A DNA stretch of 64,000 bases from Corynebacterium pollutisoli (GTDB lineage: Bacteria > Actinomycetota > Actinomycetes > Mycobacteriales > Mycobacteriaceae). The DNA lies in assembly GCF_900177745.1 (NCBI RefSeq), contig NZ_FXAR01000003.1:211143-275142 (forward strand). The letters are read 5' to 3'. The translations under genes and the position numbers were made by a program. The notes under the pieces are model-generated. The model worked only from the letters and a program-made list of their open reading frames with translations, made no database searches and was not told the DNA's origin. Positions 9,561 through 18,271 of this stretch are shown piece after piece; positions within the stretch are counted from its first letter, which is position 1; every line of letters starts with the position of its first letter.

Positions 9561-11089
9561 CACAAAAAGTCGCGCCCACACTGGATTTCACCGCCCGTCA
9601 CCCCGGACGCCTGGCTCTGGTGACAGGGGCGACGGGCTATGTCGGAGGCCGCCTGGTCACCGAGCTACTGGCCGCGGGCCTCTCCGTCCGCGCCGCCTCC
9701 CGGAATGTTTCTTCGCTCGACCGCTTCGACTGGTCGGACCAGGTGGAACTCGTCGAGGGCGACCTGACGCTGGAAGAGGATGTCGCCGCCATGATGGACG
9801 GCGTGGATGTCGTCTACTATCTCGTGCACTCGATGGGCGGGGACGGTGACTTCGAGGAAACGGAGAAGCACACGGCCGAAACGGTGTCCGCTGCGGCCGC
9901 CGACGCGGGCGTGCGACAGATCGTCTATCTTTCTGGCCTGCACCCGAGTTCCGCTGCGCACGAGAAGTTGTCCAAACACATGCGCTCCCGGGAGAAGGTG
10001 GCCCAGATTCTGTTGGAGTCGCCGACACCCACCCTGGTTTTTCGCGCAGCCACCCTCATCGGTTCGGGTTCCGCTTCCTACGAAATCATCCGGCACCTTA
10101 CCGAGAGGCTGCCGGTGATGGTCGCGCCTCAGTGGATCAACAACCGCATTGAACCGCTGGCGATCCGCGATGCGCTCTACTACCTGGTTCGTGCCGGCGA
10201 TCTCGACGAGACCGTCAACAGGGGGTACGACATCGGTTGCGGACAGACGTACAGATTCGCCGATCTGCTCCACCTTTACGGACGCCACCACGGGCTCAGG
10301 CGACGGATAGGGGCGGTACCCGTTCCACTCCCGATGGACACACTGTCCGGCCACTGGATCGGGTTGGTCACTCCTGTACCTGCAGGCCTTGCGATTCCCC
10401 TCGCCCAGTCGATGGCGGAGGATGCCGTCACCGAGAATCACGACATCGAGGACATCATCCCTGACCCGCCGGGCGGGCTCATCGATTATCCCGCTGCGGT
10501 CGATTTGGCCGCCCGAGCCGAGCACGACCGCGGCGTCCCCACATCCTGGGACAGGAGTTGGACCCTGCCCCGCGATGCTGCCGGCAGCCTGCCCACGGAC
10601 CCGGAATGGGCGGGCGAGACCGTTCTGGAGGATGTCCGCACCGGTGAGTCAGCGCACCCGGCAGAGGAGGTCTGGCGGGTGGTGGAGAGCATCGGAGGTC
10701 GGACCGGGTGGTTCTCCGCCCCGGTGTTGTGGCGTATCCGCGGCATCATCGATCGCGTCGTCGGGGGCCCGGGGATGTCCAGCCGCCGCGATCCCCGGCG
10801 CCTTGCGGTGGGTGACCGTGTGGACTGGTGGCGGGTCACCGTCCTCGAACCGCCGCACAGACTCGTGTTGTCGGCGGAGATGAAGCTTCACGGGCGTGCG
10901 TGGCTCGTTCTCGAGGTCGCCGAGCGCGGAACGGGATCCACCTACACTCAGCGGGCTGTTTTCATCCCGCGCGGTGCACGCGGACGCCTGTACTGGTGGG
11001 CCGTCCTCCCGTTCCACGCACTGATCTTCCCGACGATGCTCCGCACCCTGTTGCAGACGGTCGAGAAAGGCGAGACACCAGCGTCGTAG
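9557..11089 (+). CDS. NAD(P)-binding SDR-type protein with C-terminal DUF2867
   Basis: 510 residues. A Rossmann domain with TGATGYVGG at 23-31 fills the first 240 residues and belongs to the NmrA/atypical SDR type; the middle is typical of this family, and the last 150 residues (GGRTGWFSAPVLWRIRG onward) match DUF2867, a START-like lipid- or ligand-binding fold. The classical YxxxK catalytic pair is not obvious, so it may be a sensor or isomerase more than a dehydrogenase. It is translationally coupled to the photolyase gene, a pairing that suggests a stress or light-related role, but the substrate is unknown. Its stop lies 2 nt from the convergent synthetase gene. Confidence 0.8.
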   Translation: MTQKVAPTLDFTARHPGRLALVTGATGYVGGRLVTELLAAGLSVRAASRNVSSLDRFDWSDQVELVEGDLTLEEDVAAMMDGVDVVYYLVHSMGGDGDFEETEKHTAETVSAAAADAGVRQIVYLSGLHPSSAAHEKLSKHMRSREKVAQILLESPTPTLVFRAATLIGSGSASYEIIRHLTERLPVMVAPQWINNRIEPLAIRDALYYLVRAGDLDETVNRGYDIGCGQTYRFADLLHLYGRHHGLRRRIGAVPVPLPMDTLSGHWIGLVTPVPAGLAIPLAQSMAEDAVTENHDIEDIIPDPPGGLIDYPAAVDLAARAEHDRGVPTSWDRSWTLPRDAAGSLPTDPEWAGETVLEDVRTGESAHPAEEVWRVVESIGGRTGWFSAPVLWRIRGIIDRVVGGPGMSSRRDPRRLAVGDRVDWWRVTVLEPPHRLVLSAEMKLHGRAWLVLEVAERGTGSTYTQRAVFIPRGARGRLYWWAVLPFHALIFPTMLRTLLQTVEKGETPAS

Positions 11090-11091
11090 AA

Positions 11092-14000
11092 CTATCCGCG
11101 TTTCCAGGGCTCGATCGGGTTGCCCTGCCACACCGTCGACGCCGGAACCTGGTCGCCGCGCATCACGAGGGAGCCGGGGCCGACGGTGGCGCCGTCGCCA
11201 AGAACGGCGGCCGGCAGCGCCACCGAGTGGGCGCCGAGGGTAGCACCGTCGGCGATGGTGACGGTGTCGAGGCTCATGACGCGGTCCTGGAACAGGTGCG
11301 TCTGCACGACCGTGCCCGGGCCGACGGTGGCGCCGCGGCCCACGACGCACAGATTCGTCTCGGGGAACCAGTAGGACTCGATCCACGCGCCGCGGCCGAT
11401 CTTCGCGCCCAGCGCGCGCAGCGCCATGTTGAGCTCACCGGTGCCCAGAGCGGGAACGAGGAACCACGGGCCGGCGACTGCTTCGACGAATGCGTCCTGC
11501 AGCTCGTTGAGCCACACGAACTCACTCCACAGCGGGTGGTCGCCCGGCTTGTGCCGACCGACGCAGAACCACTTCACCACCACCGTGATCGCCATGGCGA
11601 TGACGCCGGCGGCCATGAGCACCAGGCCACCGAGCAGCCAGGCGAGGAACACGCCGTAGCTGACGATCAGCCAGTACAGGGTGCCGACGACACCGGCCAG
11701 CAGCATCGCCGACGTCATAGGGGCGAGCAGACGCATCGTCTCGATGAAACCGCGGAAGAACTTCACCTTGACACCCGGGTTGTAGGTGAGGGCCTCGCCA
11801 CCGTCGACATCGACATGGACGCGGCGCATGCGCTCCGGTGGGGAACCCCACCAGTTGGTGTTAGCCTTCGCCTTCTTCGGGGTGGACGACAGGACGGCCA
11901 CCAGTGAGTTCTTCGGCAGCTTGCGGCCCGGGCCGGTGATGCCCGAGTTGCCGACGAAGGAACGCTTACCGACGCGCGTCTCACCCGTGAGCATCCAGCC
12001 ACCGCCGAGCTCGTAACCACCGACGAGGGTGTCGTCGGCGAGGAAGGCACCTTCGCGGACGTCGGTGAGCTTGGGCACCATGACGGCGGTCGACACCTCG
12101 ACGTTCCTGCCGATCCTCGCGCCGAGGCTGCGCAGCCACAGCGGGGTGAGCTGCCCGGCGTAGAGCGGGAAGAGGTAGGTGCGGGCGTCGTCCATGAGAC
12201 GTTCGATGGTCCACAGCTGCCAGCCGCGCAGGGAGCGCACCGGGTAGACACCCGGCTGCAGGCCGATCTGCAGCAGGCGTACCCCGATCCACGTGGACAC
12301 CATGTAGAAGGCGAAGGCCACGAGGCCGCCGAGCGGGGCGAACACCAGACCCCCGAGGAGGGGGTTGCCGCCGGTGGCGTCGATAAGCAGGAGGACGACG
12401 ACCGCGGCCAGGGCCAGCGCCGCGAGCGGCTGCAGACTCAGAGCCACCGACGTGAGGCCGTAGATGGGCACCCAGCGGGAACGACGCGGCGGATGCTCGT
12501 CCGGGAAGCGGTGCTTCGACCGACCCACCTTCGACGCGGGCGAGCCCGACCAGCGGGAACCCGGCTTGATGGTGCGGTCGCCGGTGACGGTGGAGCCGGC
12601 CTCGACGTGGGCGTCGGCACCGACGACCGTGCCGGGCAGCAGGGTGGAGCGGGCACCGACGCGGGCCTCGCGGTGCACCTCGATGGCACCGACACGCAGG
12701 ATGTCACCGTCGACCCAGTAGCCCGACATGTCGACCTCCGGCTCGATCGAACAGTGGTCGCCGAGGGTGAGCAGGCCCGTGATGGGCGGCAGGGAATGCA
12801 GATCGACGCCGCGGCCGACCTTCACACCGAGGGCGCGCGCGTAGTAGTTCACCCACGTCGCACCCGAGATGGACTGCGAACCGGAGGCGTCCGCCCACCG
12901 TTCGGCGGCCCAGATGCGCAGGTGCGTGGCGCCGCCGCGCGGGTATTCACCGGGCTGGATGCCGGCGGTGAGCAGGCGCGCGCCGAGCCCACCGAGGGGC
13001 AGGCGGCCCAGCGGGGAGCCGAAGACGAGCAGCAGCACGGCCACCAGCCACCAGGAGACGTGGACGGCCCACGGCAGGCCGGCGAGGTGTGCCAGGTTGC
13101 CGCCCAGGAGGATCCAGCCGAGCCACGTCGTGGCCTGCAGGGTCATCATCGGGATCTGGATGAGCAGCTGCGCGAGGCGGGTGCCCGGGCTGACCGGGCG
13201 GACGGTGCGGGGTTCGGTGGGGGTGGCGTCGTCAAGCGACACCCCGGACTTCCGCGCGATGGTCTCCACGGCCTCCGCCAGCGACCCCAGGCGGGGATGG
13301 TCGTAGAGGTCGCGGACCGCGACGGTGGGTACCTGTTCGCGGATGCGGCCCACGAGGGTGGCGGCGGCCAGGGAGGTGCCGCCGAGGGAGAAGAAGTCGG
13401 CGTCGGAATCCTGGACGGACGTGCCCAGGACATCGACCCACAGTTCGGCCAGCCACGCCTCGGTGGGGGAGAGGTCGGTGGCCTCGACACCGACGCCCGG
13501 CAGCGGCCAGGGCAGCGCGGCTTTGTCGACCTTGCCGGAGGTCCGCACCGGCAGCTCCTCCATGACGCAGATGCGCGGGACGAGGGCGGCGGGCATGGTC
13601 TCCGCGAGACGCTCGTGGGCGGCGTCGTGATCGAAACCGGCCTCCGGGTCATCGAGGGAGACATAACCGACGAGCACCGACTGGTTCGCACCCGTCTTCT
13701 GCACCGCGACAGCCGAGTTGTACACGTTCGGCAGGGCGGCGACATTCGCCTCCACCTCACCGAGCTCGATGCGGCGGCCACCGATCTTCACCTGGTCGTC
13801 GACACGGCCGACGAAATAGAGACCGTCCTCCTCGAGGCGGACGTGATCACCCGACCGATACGCGCGCGCCCACCCGACGGACGGCATCGGGGCGTACTTC
13901 TCGGCGTCCTTCACCGGGTCGAGGTAGCGGGCCAGGCCGACGCCGCCGATGACGAGCTCGCCGACCTCGCCGACGGCGACCGGCTTCTCCTCGGAGTCGA

Positions 14001-14979
14001 CGACGATGAGGTCCCAGCCCGCCAACGGCAGGCCGATGCCCACCGGCTGGCCGGGGTGCAGCTGCGTCGCGGAGGCGACGACGGTGGCCTCGGTGGGGCC
14101 GTAGGTGTTCCACATCTCGCGGTCGTCGGTGGCGAGGCGCTCGACGAGCTCCTGGGAGCAGGCCTCACCGCCGACGATGAGCAGGCGGATGTTGTCCAGC
14201 GCCTCGGCGGGCCACAGGCCGGCGAGGGTGGGCACGGTGGAGACCACCGTGATGTCGCGACGGATGAGCCAGGGGCCCAGGTCCATGCCGGAGCGCACCA
14301 GGGAACGCGGGGCGGGCACCAGGCAGGCACCGTGCCGCCACGCGAGCCACATCTCCTCACACGACGCGTCGAAGGCGACGGACAGGCCGGCCAGGACGCG
14401 GTCCTCGGGTCCGAGGGGGCCGCCGGGGGAGTTGACCAGGAACATCTGGGCCTCCGCGTCGACGAAGGCGGCCGCCGAACGGTGGGAGACGGCCACGCCC
14501 TTCGGCTTGCCGGTGGATCCGGAGGTGAAGATGATCCAGGCGGTGTCGTCGAGACGCGGGCGATGTTTGTCGCCGCCCGCGCGCGGCGACAGCATGCGGA
14601 AGCCCTCGTCGGTGAAGACGCCGTTGATCTTCCCTTCGGAGAAGACCATGTCGGCGCGTTCGTCGGGGTCGTCGGCGTCGACGGGGACGTAGGCGGCGCC
14701 GGCGGCGATGGTGGCGAGGATGGCGATGTAGAGGTCACGGGACCCGGAGGTCATGCGGATGCCGATGCGGTCGCCGCGGCGGATGCCGTTGGCGTGCAGT
14801 TCGGCGGCCAGCCCGTGGACTTCGTCGATGAGTTCGGCGTAGGTGAGGATCTCGCCGTCGTCGATGGCGGCGGCCTCGGGGTGGGCGGCGGCGGTGGCGG
14901 CGAGGATGTCGTAGAGGGTGCGTTTGGCGGGGGCGTCGCCCGCGCGGAGGAATTGGCGGGGGACCTGGTGAAGGGACAA
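11092..14979 (-). CDS. Pls/PosA-family non-ribosomal peptide synthetase
   Basis: 1,295 residues, close to Streptomyces epsilon-poly-L-lysine synthetase Pls. Residues 20-500 are an adenylation domain (A3 FTSGSTGKPKG at 151-161, A5 YGPTE at 293-297, A10 RTSGKVDK); a carrier domain with the pantetheine site GGTSL lies near 528-532. The rest has about six membrane helices alternating with hexapeptide-repeat (left-handed beta-helix) domains and no condensation or thioesterase domain, the hallmark of membrane-bound Pls enzymes that chain one amino acid. By alignment to GrsA the specificity residues read D-A-E-T-I-G-T-V-V plus Lys, close to remembered lysine codes. TTG start, 3 nt after marR. Product: probably a cationic homopolymer (inference). 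Confidence 0.88.
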   Translation of the reverse strand: MSLHQVPRQFLRAGDAPAKRTLYDILAATAAAHPEAAAIDDGEILTYAELIDEVHGLAAELHANGIRRGDRIGIRMTSGSRDLYIAILATIAAGAAYVPVDADDPDERADMVFSEGKINGVFTDEGFRMLSPRAGGDKHRPRLDDTAWIIFTSGSTGKPKGVAVSHRSAAAFVDAEAQMFLVNSPGGPLGPEDRVLAGLSVAFDASCEEMWLAWRHGACLVPAPRSLVRSGMDLGPWLIRRDITVVSTVPTLAGLWPAEALDNIRLLIVGGEACSQELVERLATDDREMWNTYGPTEATVVASATQLHPGQPVGIGLPLAGWDLIVVDSEEKPVAVGEVGELVIGGVGLARYLDPVKDAEKYAPMPSVGWARAYRSGDHVRLEEDGLYFVGRVDDQVKIGGRRIELGEVEANVAALPNVYNSAVAVQKTGANQSVLVGYVSLDDPEAGFDHDAAHERLAETMPAALVPRICVMEELPVRTSGKVDKAALPWPLPGVGVEATDLSPTEAWLAELWVDVLGTSVQDSDADFFSLGGTSLAAATLVGRIREQVPTVAVRDLYDHPRLGSLAEAVETIARKSGVSLDDATPTEPRTVRPVSPGTRLAQLLIQIPMMTLQATTWLGWILLGGNLAHLAGLPWAVHVSWWLVAVLLLVFGSPLGRLPLGGLGARLLTAGIQPGEYPRGGATHLRIWAAERWADASGSQSISGATWVNYYARALGVKVGRGVDLHSLPPITGLLTLGDHCSIEPEVDMSGYWVDGDILRVGAIEVHREARVGARSTLLPGTVVGADAHVEAGSTVTGDRTIKPGSRWSGSPASKVGRSKHRFPDEHPPRRSRWVPIYGLTSVALSLQPLAALALAAVVVLLLIDATGGNPLLGGLVFAPLGGLVAFAFYMVSTWIGVRLLQIGLQPGVYPVRSLRGWQLWTIERLMDDARTYLFPLYAGQLTPLWLRSLGARIGRNVEVSTAVMVPKLTDVREGAFLADDTLVGGYELGGGWMLTGETRVGKRSFVGNSGITGPGRKLPKNSLVAVLSSTPKKAKANTNWWGSPPERMRRVHVDVDGGEALTYNPGVKVKFFRGFIETMRLLAPMTSAMLLAGVVGTLYWLIVSYGVFLAWLLGGLVLMAAGVIAMAITVVVKWFCVGRHKPGDHPLWSEFVWLNELQDAFVEAVAGPWFLVPALGTGELNMALRALGAKIGRGAWIESYWFPETNLCVVGRGATVGPGTVVQTHLFQDRVMSLDTVTIADGATLGAHSVALPAAVLGDGATVGPGSLVMRGDQVPASTVWQGNPIEPWKRG

Positions 14980-14982
14980 GTC

Positions 14983-15468
14983 CTAGTCCCCCTTGGTTTC
15001 GTCGGGTTCGAGGTCGGAGACGAGGACGGCCTTGGTGAGTTTGCGCAGGTGCTTGAGCTGCTTGCCGGTGGATTCGTCGAGGGCGGCGGCTTCGGCGTCG
15101 GTGACGAGCTGGGCGAGTTCGGCCTGGGCCTTGGTGCCCTTCTTCGTGGAGGTGACGATCTGGCGGCGGCGGTCCTTGGGGTCGCGTTCGCGCCTGGCCC
15201 AGCCCTGGGCCTCGAGGCCGTCGATGAGGCGGACCATGTCGGAGGCGTCGATGGCGAGGGTTTCGGAGAGGGAGGCCTGGGAGGAGGCGTCGCGTTCGAC
15301 GAGGCAGGTGAGGACCCAGTAGCCGCGCATGGTGGTGCCGCGCGCGCCGAGGGCAGCCTCCACTTCGTCCCGGGTGCGGCGGCGGAGGCGTTCCAGCTGG
15401 AAGCTGGGGGATTCGAGGAGGGTGGCGGGTACGCCACCCGTCGTGGGGGAATCAACTGATTGCGACAT
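14983..15468 (-). CDS. MarR-family regulator next to the Pls-type synthetase
   Basis: 161 residues. The winged helix-turn-helix core spans about 45-125: QASLSETLAIDASDMVRLID provides the recognition helix and DPKDRRRQIVT the wing. MarR proteins are usually dimeric repressors released by small ligands, and often guard antimicrobial or efflux genes. The start codon ATG has TACCAT 7 nt upstream, so the transcript is probably leaderless. The synthetase gene begins 3 nt after its stop, so regulator and synthetase form one operon; autoregulation is likely. No clear palindromic operator stands out in the short upstream region. Confidence 0.87.
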   Translation of the reverse strand: MSQSVDSPTTGGVPATLLESPSFQLERLRRRTRDEVEAALGARGTTMRGYWVLTCLVERDASSQASLSETLAIDASDMVRLIDGLEAQGWARRERDPKDRRRQIVTSTKKGTKAQAELAQLVTDAEAAALDESTGKQLKHLRKLTKAVLVSDLEPDETKGD

Positions 15469-15523
15469 ACCACCGATGGTACGCCGCCTACGGTAGCGTT
15501 GTTAAATCATGGGACGGGGCCAA

Positions 15524-15814
15524 CTATTCGGTGGGCAGGTTCTGCGCGACCCACTCCAGGGTGCCGCCCTCCACGTTGATGGCCTCGATGTCGTGGTTCT
15601 CCTTGAGGAAGGTGCACGCCTTGCCGGAGCGGTTGCCCGAGCGGCAGATGAGGTAGATGTCGCGGGAGGTGTCGAGCTCGTCGACGCGCGCCGCGAACTC
15701 GGACAGCGGGATGGAGGTGGTGCCGACGGCGTGGACCTCCGCGTACTCGTCGGGCTCGCGGACGTCGATGAACTGGGCGTCGGCCGGGACCTGATTTACA
15801 TTCACAGTCTTCAT
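15524..15814 (-). CDS. single-domain rhodanese-like sulfurtransferase
   Basis: 96 residues. A complete rhodanese domain with the active-site loop CRSGNRS, catalytic Cys57, and the FIDVREPDEYAEVH signature at about 15-28. Such proteins carry a persulfide sulfur to acceptors such as cyanide or biosynthetic enzymes. The frame extends upstream, but the ATG at 15814 fits the family start and has TAGTCT exactly 8 nt upstream. It diverges from the membrane protein gene with only 25 nt between the start codons. No sulfur-metabolism genes are adjacent, so the partner is unknown. Confidence 0.9.
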   Translation of the reverse strand: MKTVNVNQVPADAQFIDVREPDEYAEVHAVGTTSIPLSEFAARVDELDTSRDIYLICRSGNRSGKACTFLKENHDIEAINVEGGTLEWVAQNLPTE

Positions 15815-15839
15815 GTCTTCAGAGACTACCGTTATTCCC
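15815..15839. promoter_or_regulatory. symmetric bidirectional leaderless promoter (rhodanese / membrane protein)
   Basis: The minus-strand -10 TAGTCT (15828 to 15823) and the plus-strand -10 TACCGT (15827-15832) share their TA bases at 15827-15828. They lie 8 and 7 nt from the two divergent start codons, so both transcripts would begin at or beside the ATG. The same layout occurs at 52919-52943. Confidence 0.55.
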
Positions 15840-16202
15840 ATGGATACCCGACGCCTCACCGGCCCCATCGCCCTCCGTTTGTGGGCGGTCGTCCTCGTCG
15901 TCGGCGCGGCGGGCGTCGGGCTGCTGTGGCTCGGCGTCGGCCTGGGCATGGCGCTGGTCACCATCGCCGTGCTGTCCGCACCCCTGGCCCTGGTGGCCAC
16001 GGTCGCCTTCGCTTGCCGACGCCCCGCCCTCGTCCTTCCCCGCTGGTTCCTCTGGCTCGGCGCGGCGGGATCGGCGGCGGGGTTCGTGTGGTTGCTCGTC
16101 ACGCCGGGGGAGGTGCCGGCGATCCTCACCCTGGCGATCGGGGTGTGGCTGCTGGTCGTGGGGCTCATCGCCAGCGTGGCGGTGGGGGTGGTCCGGCGTT
16201 AG
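15840..16202 (+). CDS. four-helix integral membrane protein, unknown function
   Basis: 120 residues with four hydrophobic helices at about 10-30, 33-55, 67-87 and 93-115, short loops, and a basic C-terminal end. No enzymatic motif or named family recognised. The ATG at 15840 is preferred over an in-frame ATG at 15813: it has TACCGT 7 nt upstream, and the earlier ATG would overlap the start codon of the divergent rhodanese gene. Convergent with the monooxygenase gene, from which a hairpin separates it. Confidence 0.7.
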   Translation: MDTRRLTGPIALRLWAVVLVVGAAGVGLLWLGVGLGMALVTIAVLSAPLALVATVAFACRRPALVLPRWFLWLGAAGSAAGFVWLLVTPGEVPAILTLAIGVWLLVVGLIASVAVGVVRR

Positions 16203-16242
16203 CCTGCCCGCCCTGCCGCCGATCCACCTGTAGCGCGAGCGT

Positions 16243-16274
16243 CGCCCCCTCCGAAGCATGATTCGCAGGGGGCG
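16243..16274. terminator. hairpin between convergent genes
   Basis: CGCCCCCT (16243-16250) pairs with AGGGGGCG (16267-16274) across a 16-nt loop, between the membrane protein stop and the monooxygenase stop. A copy of the GGGGCGTCGATAAGC motif (16276-16290) directly abuts it. Confidence 0.55.
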
Positions 16275-16296
16275 CGGGGCGTCGATAAGCAGGGGT

Positions 16297-18147
16297 TTAG
16301 CTGACGGCGACCTTCGCGGCCGCCATGAGGCGGGCGACCTCCTCGGCGGAGTCGTCGCCGCCGCGGGAGAGGATGGAGGAGAGGACGGCGGTCAGGGCGT
16401 GCTCCGGGTCCTCGACGAGGCGGTGGGAGCGCCAGGCGATGTGCTTGTCGGGGCGGACGAGGATGACGCCGTCCTCCTCGACCTCGCGCTGGCGCAGCCA
16501 GTCGCCGTAGAGGTCCTGGTGCTCGAGGCCCTCGCCGATGACGACGGCCTTGAGCTCGATGTCCAGGGCGCGGGCGACGCGCTGGGCGGCGTCGGCCCAG
16601 GGCTTGCCGTTGATGCCGGTGAACAGGGTGAAGCCGGTGCCGGTGGCGATGTCGTGGGTGGACTGCTTGTTGAGGGTGTCGCCGATCCAGGCGTGCGGCA
16701 GGCGCAGGCCGGGGTAGGTGGACTTCTGGTGGTGGAGCATGGGGTCCTCGGTGACCTCGGGGCGGCCCAGGCCGTCGCAGACGACGGCGGTGGACTGGTA
16801 GAACTGGCCGATCTCGGTGCCCTGGGCGTTGAACTCGAAGTCCTTGTTGTCGAGGGCCTGGCGGAGGGCCTTGCGGCGCTCGGCACCTTCGGGGGTGGCC
16901 TCCTTGCGCAGCTTGAGCTTCTCGGTGAACTCCTCGTCGGTGGTCGCGTCGGCCACGCCGAGGGCGTCGAAGATGGGCTGGTACTCACGGGAGGAGTTGT
17001 TGGCGCGGGTGACGATCTGCTTCGCGATCGGCGCGCGCTCCACCGAGTAGGTCTCCAGGAGGTCCTCCCCGGCCTGGCCCTTGAGCACGGCGGCCAGCTT
17101 CCACGCCAGGTTGTAGGAGTCCTGGATGGAGGTGTTGGAACCCAGGCCGTGGCTCGGCGGGTGGCGGTGGGCGGCGTCGCCGGCGATGAAGACGCGGCCG
17201 TTCTGCATGTGGGTGGCCCACTGCTCGTTGTTGCCCCACAGGGAGTAGCCGGTGATCTCCAGCTCGAGGTCCGGGATGCCGACCAGCTTGCGGACGATGC
17301 GCTTGGCCTCCTCCTCGTCGAGCTTCGGGGGCTCCTTGGTGATGTCGTAACCCCAGACGGCCAGCCACTCGTTCCACGGGCGGACGCAGCGCACCAGGCC
17401 GGCGCCGAGGCCGCCGATGTTGGAGCCGGGCGGGAAGACCCAGTAGAGGATGGACGGGCGGTGGGCGACCCACTTGGACAGGTCGGCCTTGAACTGCAGG
17501 TTCATGGAGCCGCCGATGTCCATGGCGCCCTCGAAGGGGATGTCGATGTCCTCGGCGATCTGGGAGCGGGCGCCGTCGGCGCCGATGAGGTACTTGGCGC
17601 GGATGGTGTACTCGTGGCCGGTGAGGCGGTTGCGGACCTGCACGCTGACGCCGTTCTCATCCTGCGTGTGGGAGAGGTACTCGGTGGAGAACTGGGTCTG
17701 GGTGCCGCGCTTGGTGGCGTTCTCCAGCAGGATCGGCTCGAGCAGGGTCTGCGGGATGTCGCACGGCATGGCGGGGGAGGCCAGCTCGTAGTCGGCGCGA
17801 CGGTCCGGGCGCCAGCCCCACGTGGGGCGGCGGCCGATCTCCTCGCCGGCGACGGACTCGGCGTAGACAGTGTCGCCCATCTGCTCGTGGGGGACGGCCT
17901 CGGCGAGGACCTCGGCCTCGAGTCCGACGTCGCGGATGATCTCCATGGTGCGCTGGTTGGTGATGTGGGCGCGCGGGGTGTTCGCGGTCCAGCGGTACTT
18001 GGTGATCATGATGTTGTCGATGCCGTGCGTCGACAGGAACAGCGCTGCGGAGCTGCCGGCGGGGCCGGATCCGACGATGAGCACGTCCGTGGTGACGACG
18101 TCCTCGGGGATCTCGGTGTCGGCGATACCGTCGTGGAAGGCAGGCAT
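16297..18147 (-). CDS. FAD-dependent aromatic-ring monooxygenase (phenol hydroxylase/TfdB type)
   Basis: 616 residues. The flavin-binding fingerprint GSGPAG is at 26-31, and the second FAD motif GDAAHRHPPSHGLGSN lies near residue 310. The C-terminal 150 residues look like the thioredoxin-like tail of phenol hydroxylases (GVILVRPDKHIAWR). The family inserts one oxygen into phenols or hydroxybenzoates with NAD(P)H. The ATG at 18147 is chosen because AAGGAG is 9 nt upstream; the ATG at 18156 abuts that SD. The AraC regulator lies immediately upstream on the same strand, suggesting inducible catabolism. No ring-cleavage gene is present in the window, so the substrate stays open. Confidence 0.87.
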   Translation of the reverse strand: MPAFHDGIADTEIPEDVVTTDVLIVGSGPAGSSAALFLSTHGIDNIMITKYRWTANTPRAHITNQRTMEIIRDVGLEAEVLAEAVPHEQMGDTVYAESVAGEEIGRRPTWGWRPDRRADYELASPAMPCDIPQTLLEPILLENATKRGTQTQFSTEYLSHTQDENGVSVQVRNRLTGHEYTIRAKYLIGADGARSQIAEDIDIPFEGAMDIGGSMNLQFKADLSKWVAHRPSILYWVFPPGSNIGGLGAGLVRCVRPWNEWLAVWGYDITKEPPKLDEEEAKRIVRKLVGIPDLELEITGYSLWGNNEQWATHMQNGRVFIAGDAAHRHPPSHGLGSNTSIQDSYNLAWKLAAVLKGQAGEDLLETYSVERAPIAKQIVTRANNSSREYQPIFDALGVADATTDEEFTEKLKLRKEATPEGAERRKALRQALDNKDFEFNAQGTEIGQFYQSTAVVCDGLGRPEVTEDPMLHHQKSTYPGLRLPHAWIGDTLNKQSTHDIATGTGFTLFTGINGKPWADAAQRVARALDIELKAVVIGEGLEHQDLYGDWLRQREVEEDGVILVRPDKHIAWRSHRLVEDPEHALTAVLSSILSRGGDDSAEEVARLMAAAKVAVS

Positions 18148-18271
18148 GATGTTCATCTCCTTGGGGGTGGTTGACCTGGTGGAGATGAATGTATGCCCGG
18201 TCACTGGGGCGCGGAAGATGTGGCAGCAGTCACGTCCGGATCGGGACAAAACATGTCCGGTGTGGGCTAAA

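Noticed and set aside
12493..15459. 988-codon open frame on the plus strand opposite the synthetase and MarR genes
   Set aside because: Its translation is Gly/Asp/Val-rich without family resemblance, a GC-bias shadow of the minus-strand genes, whose domains are unmistakable.
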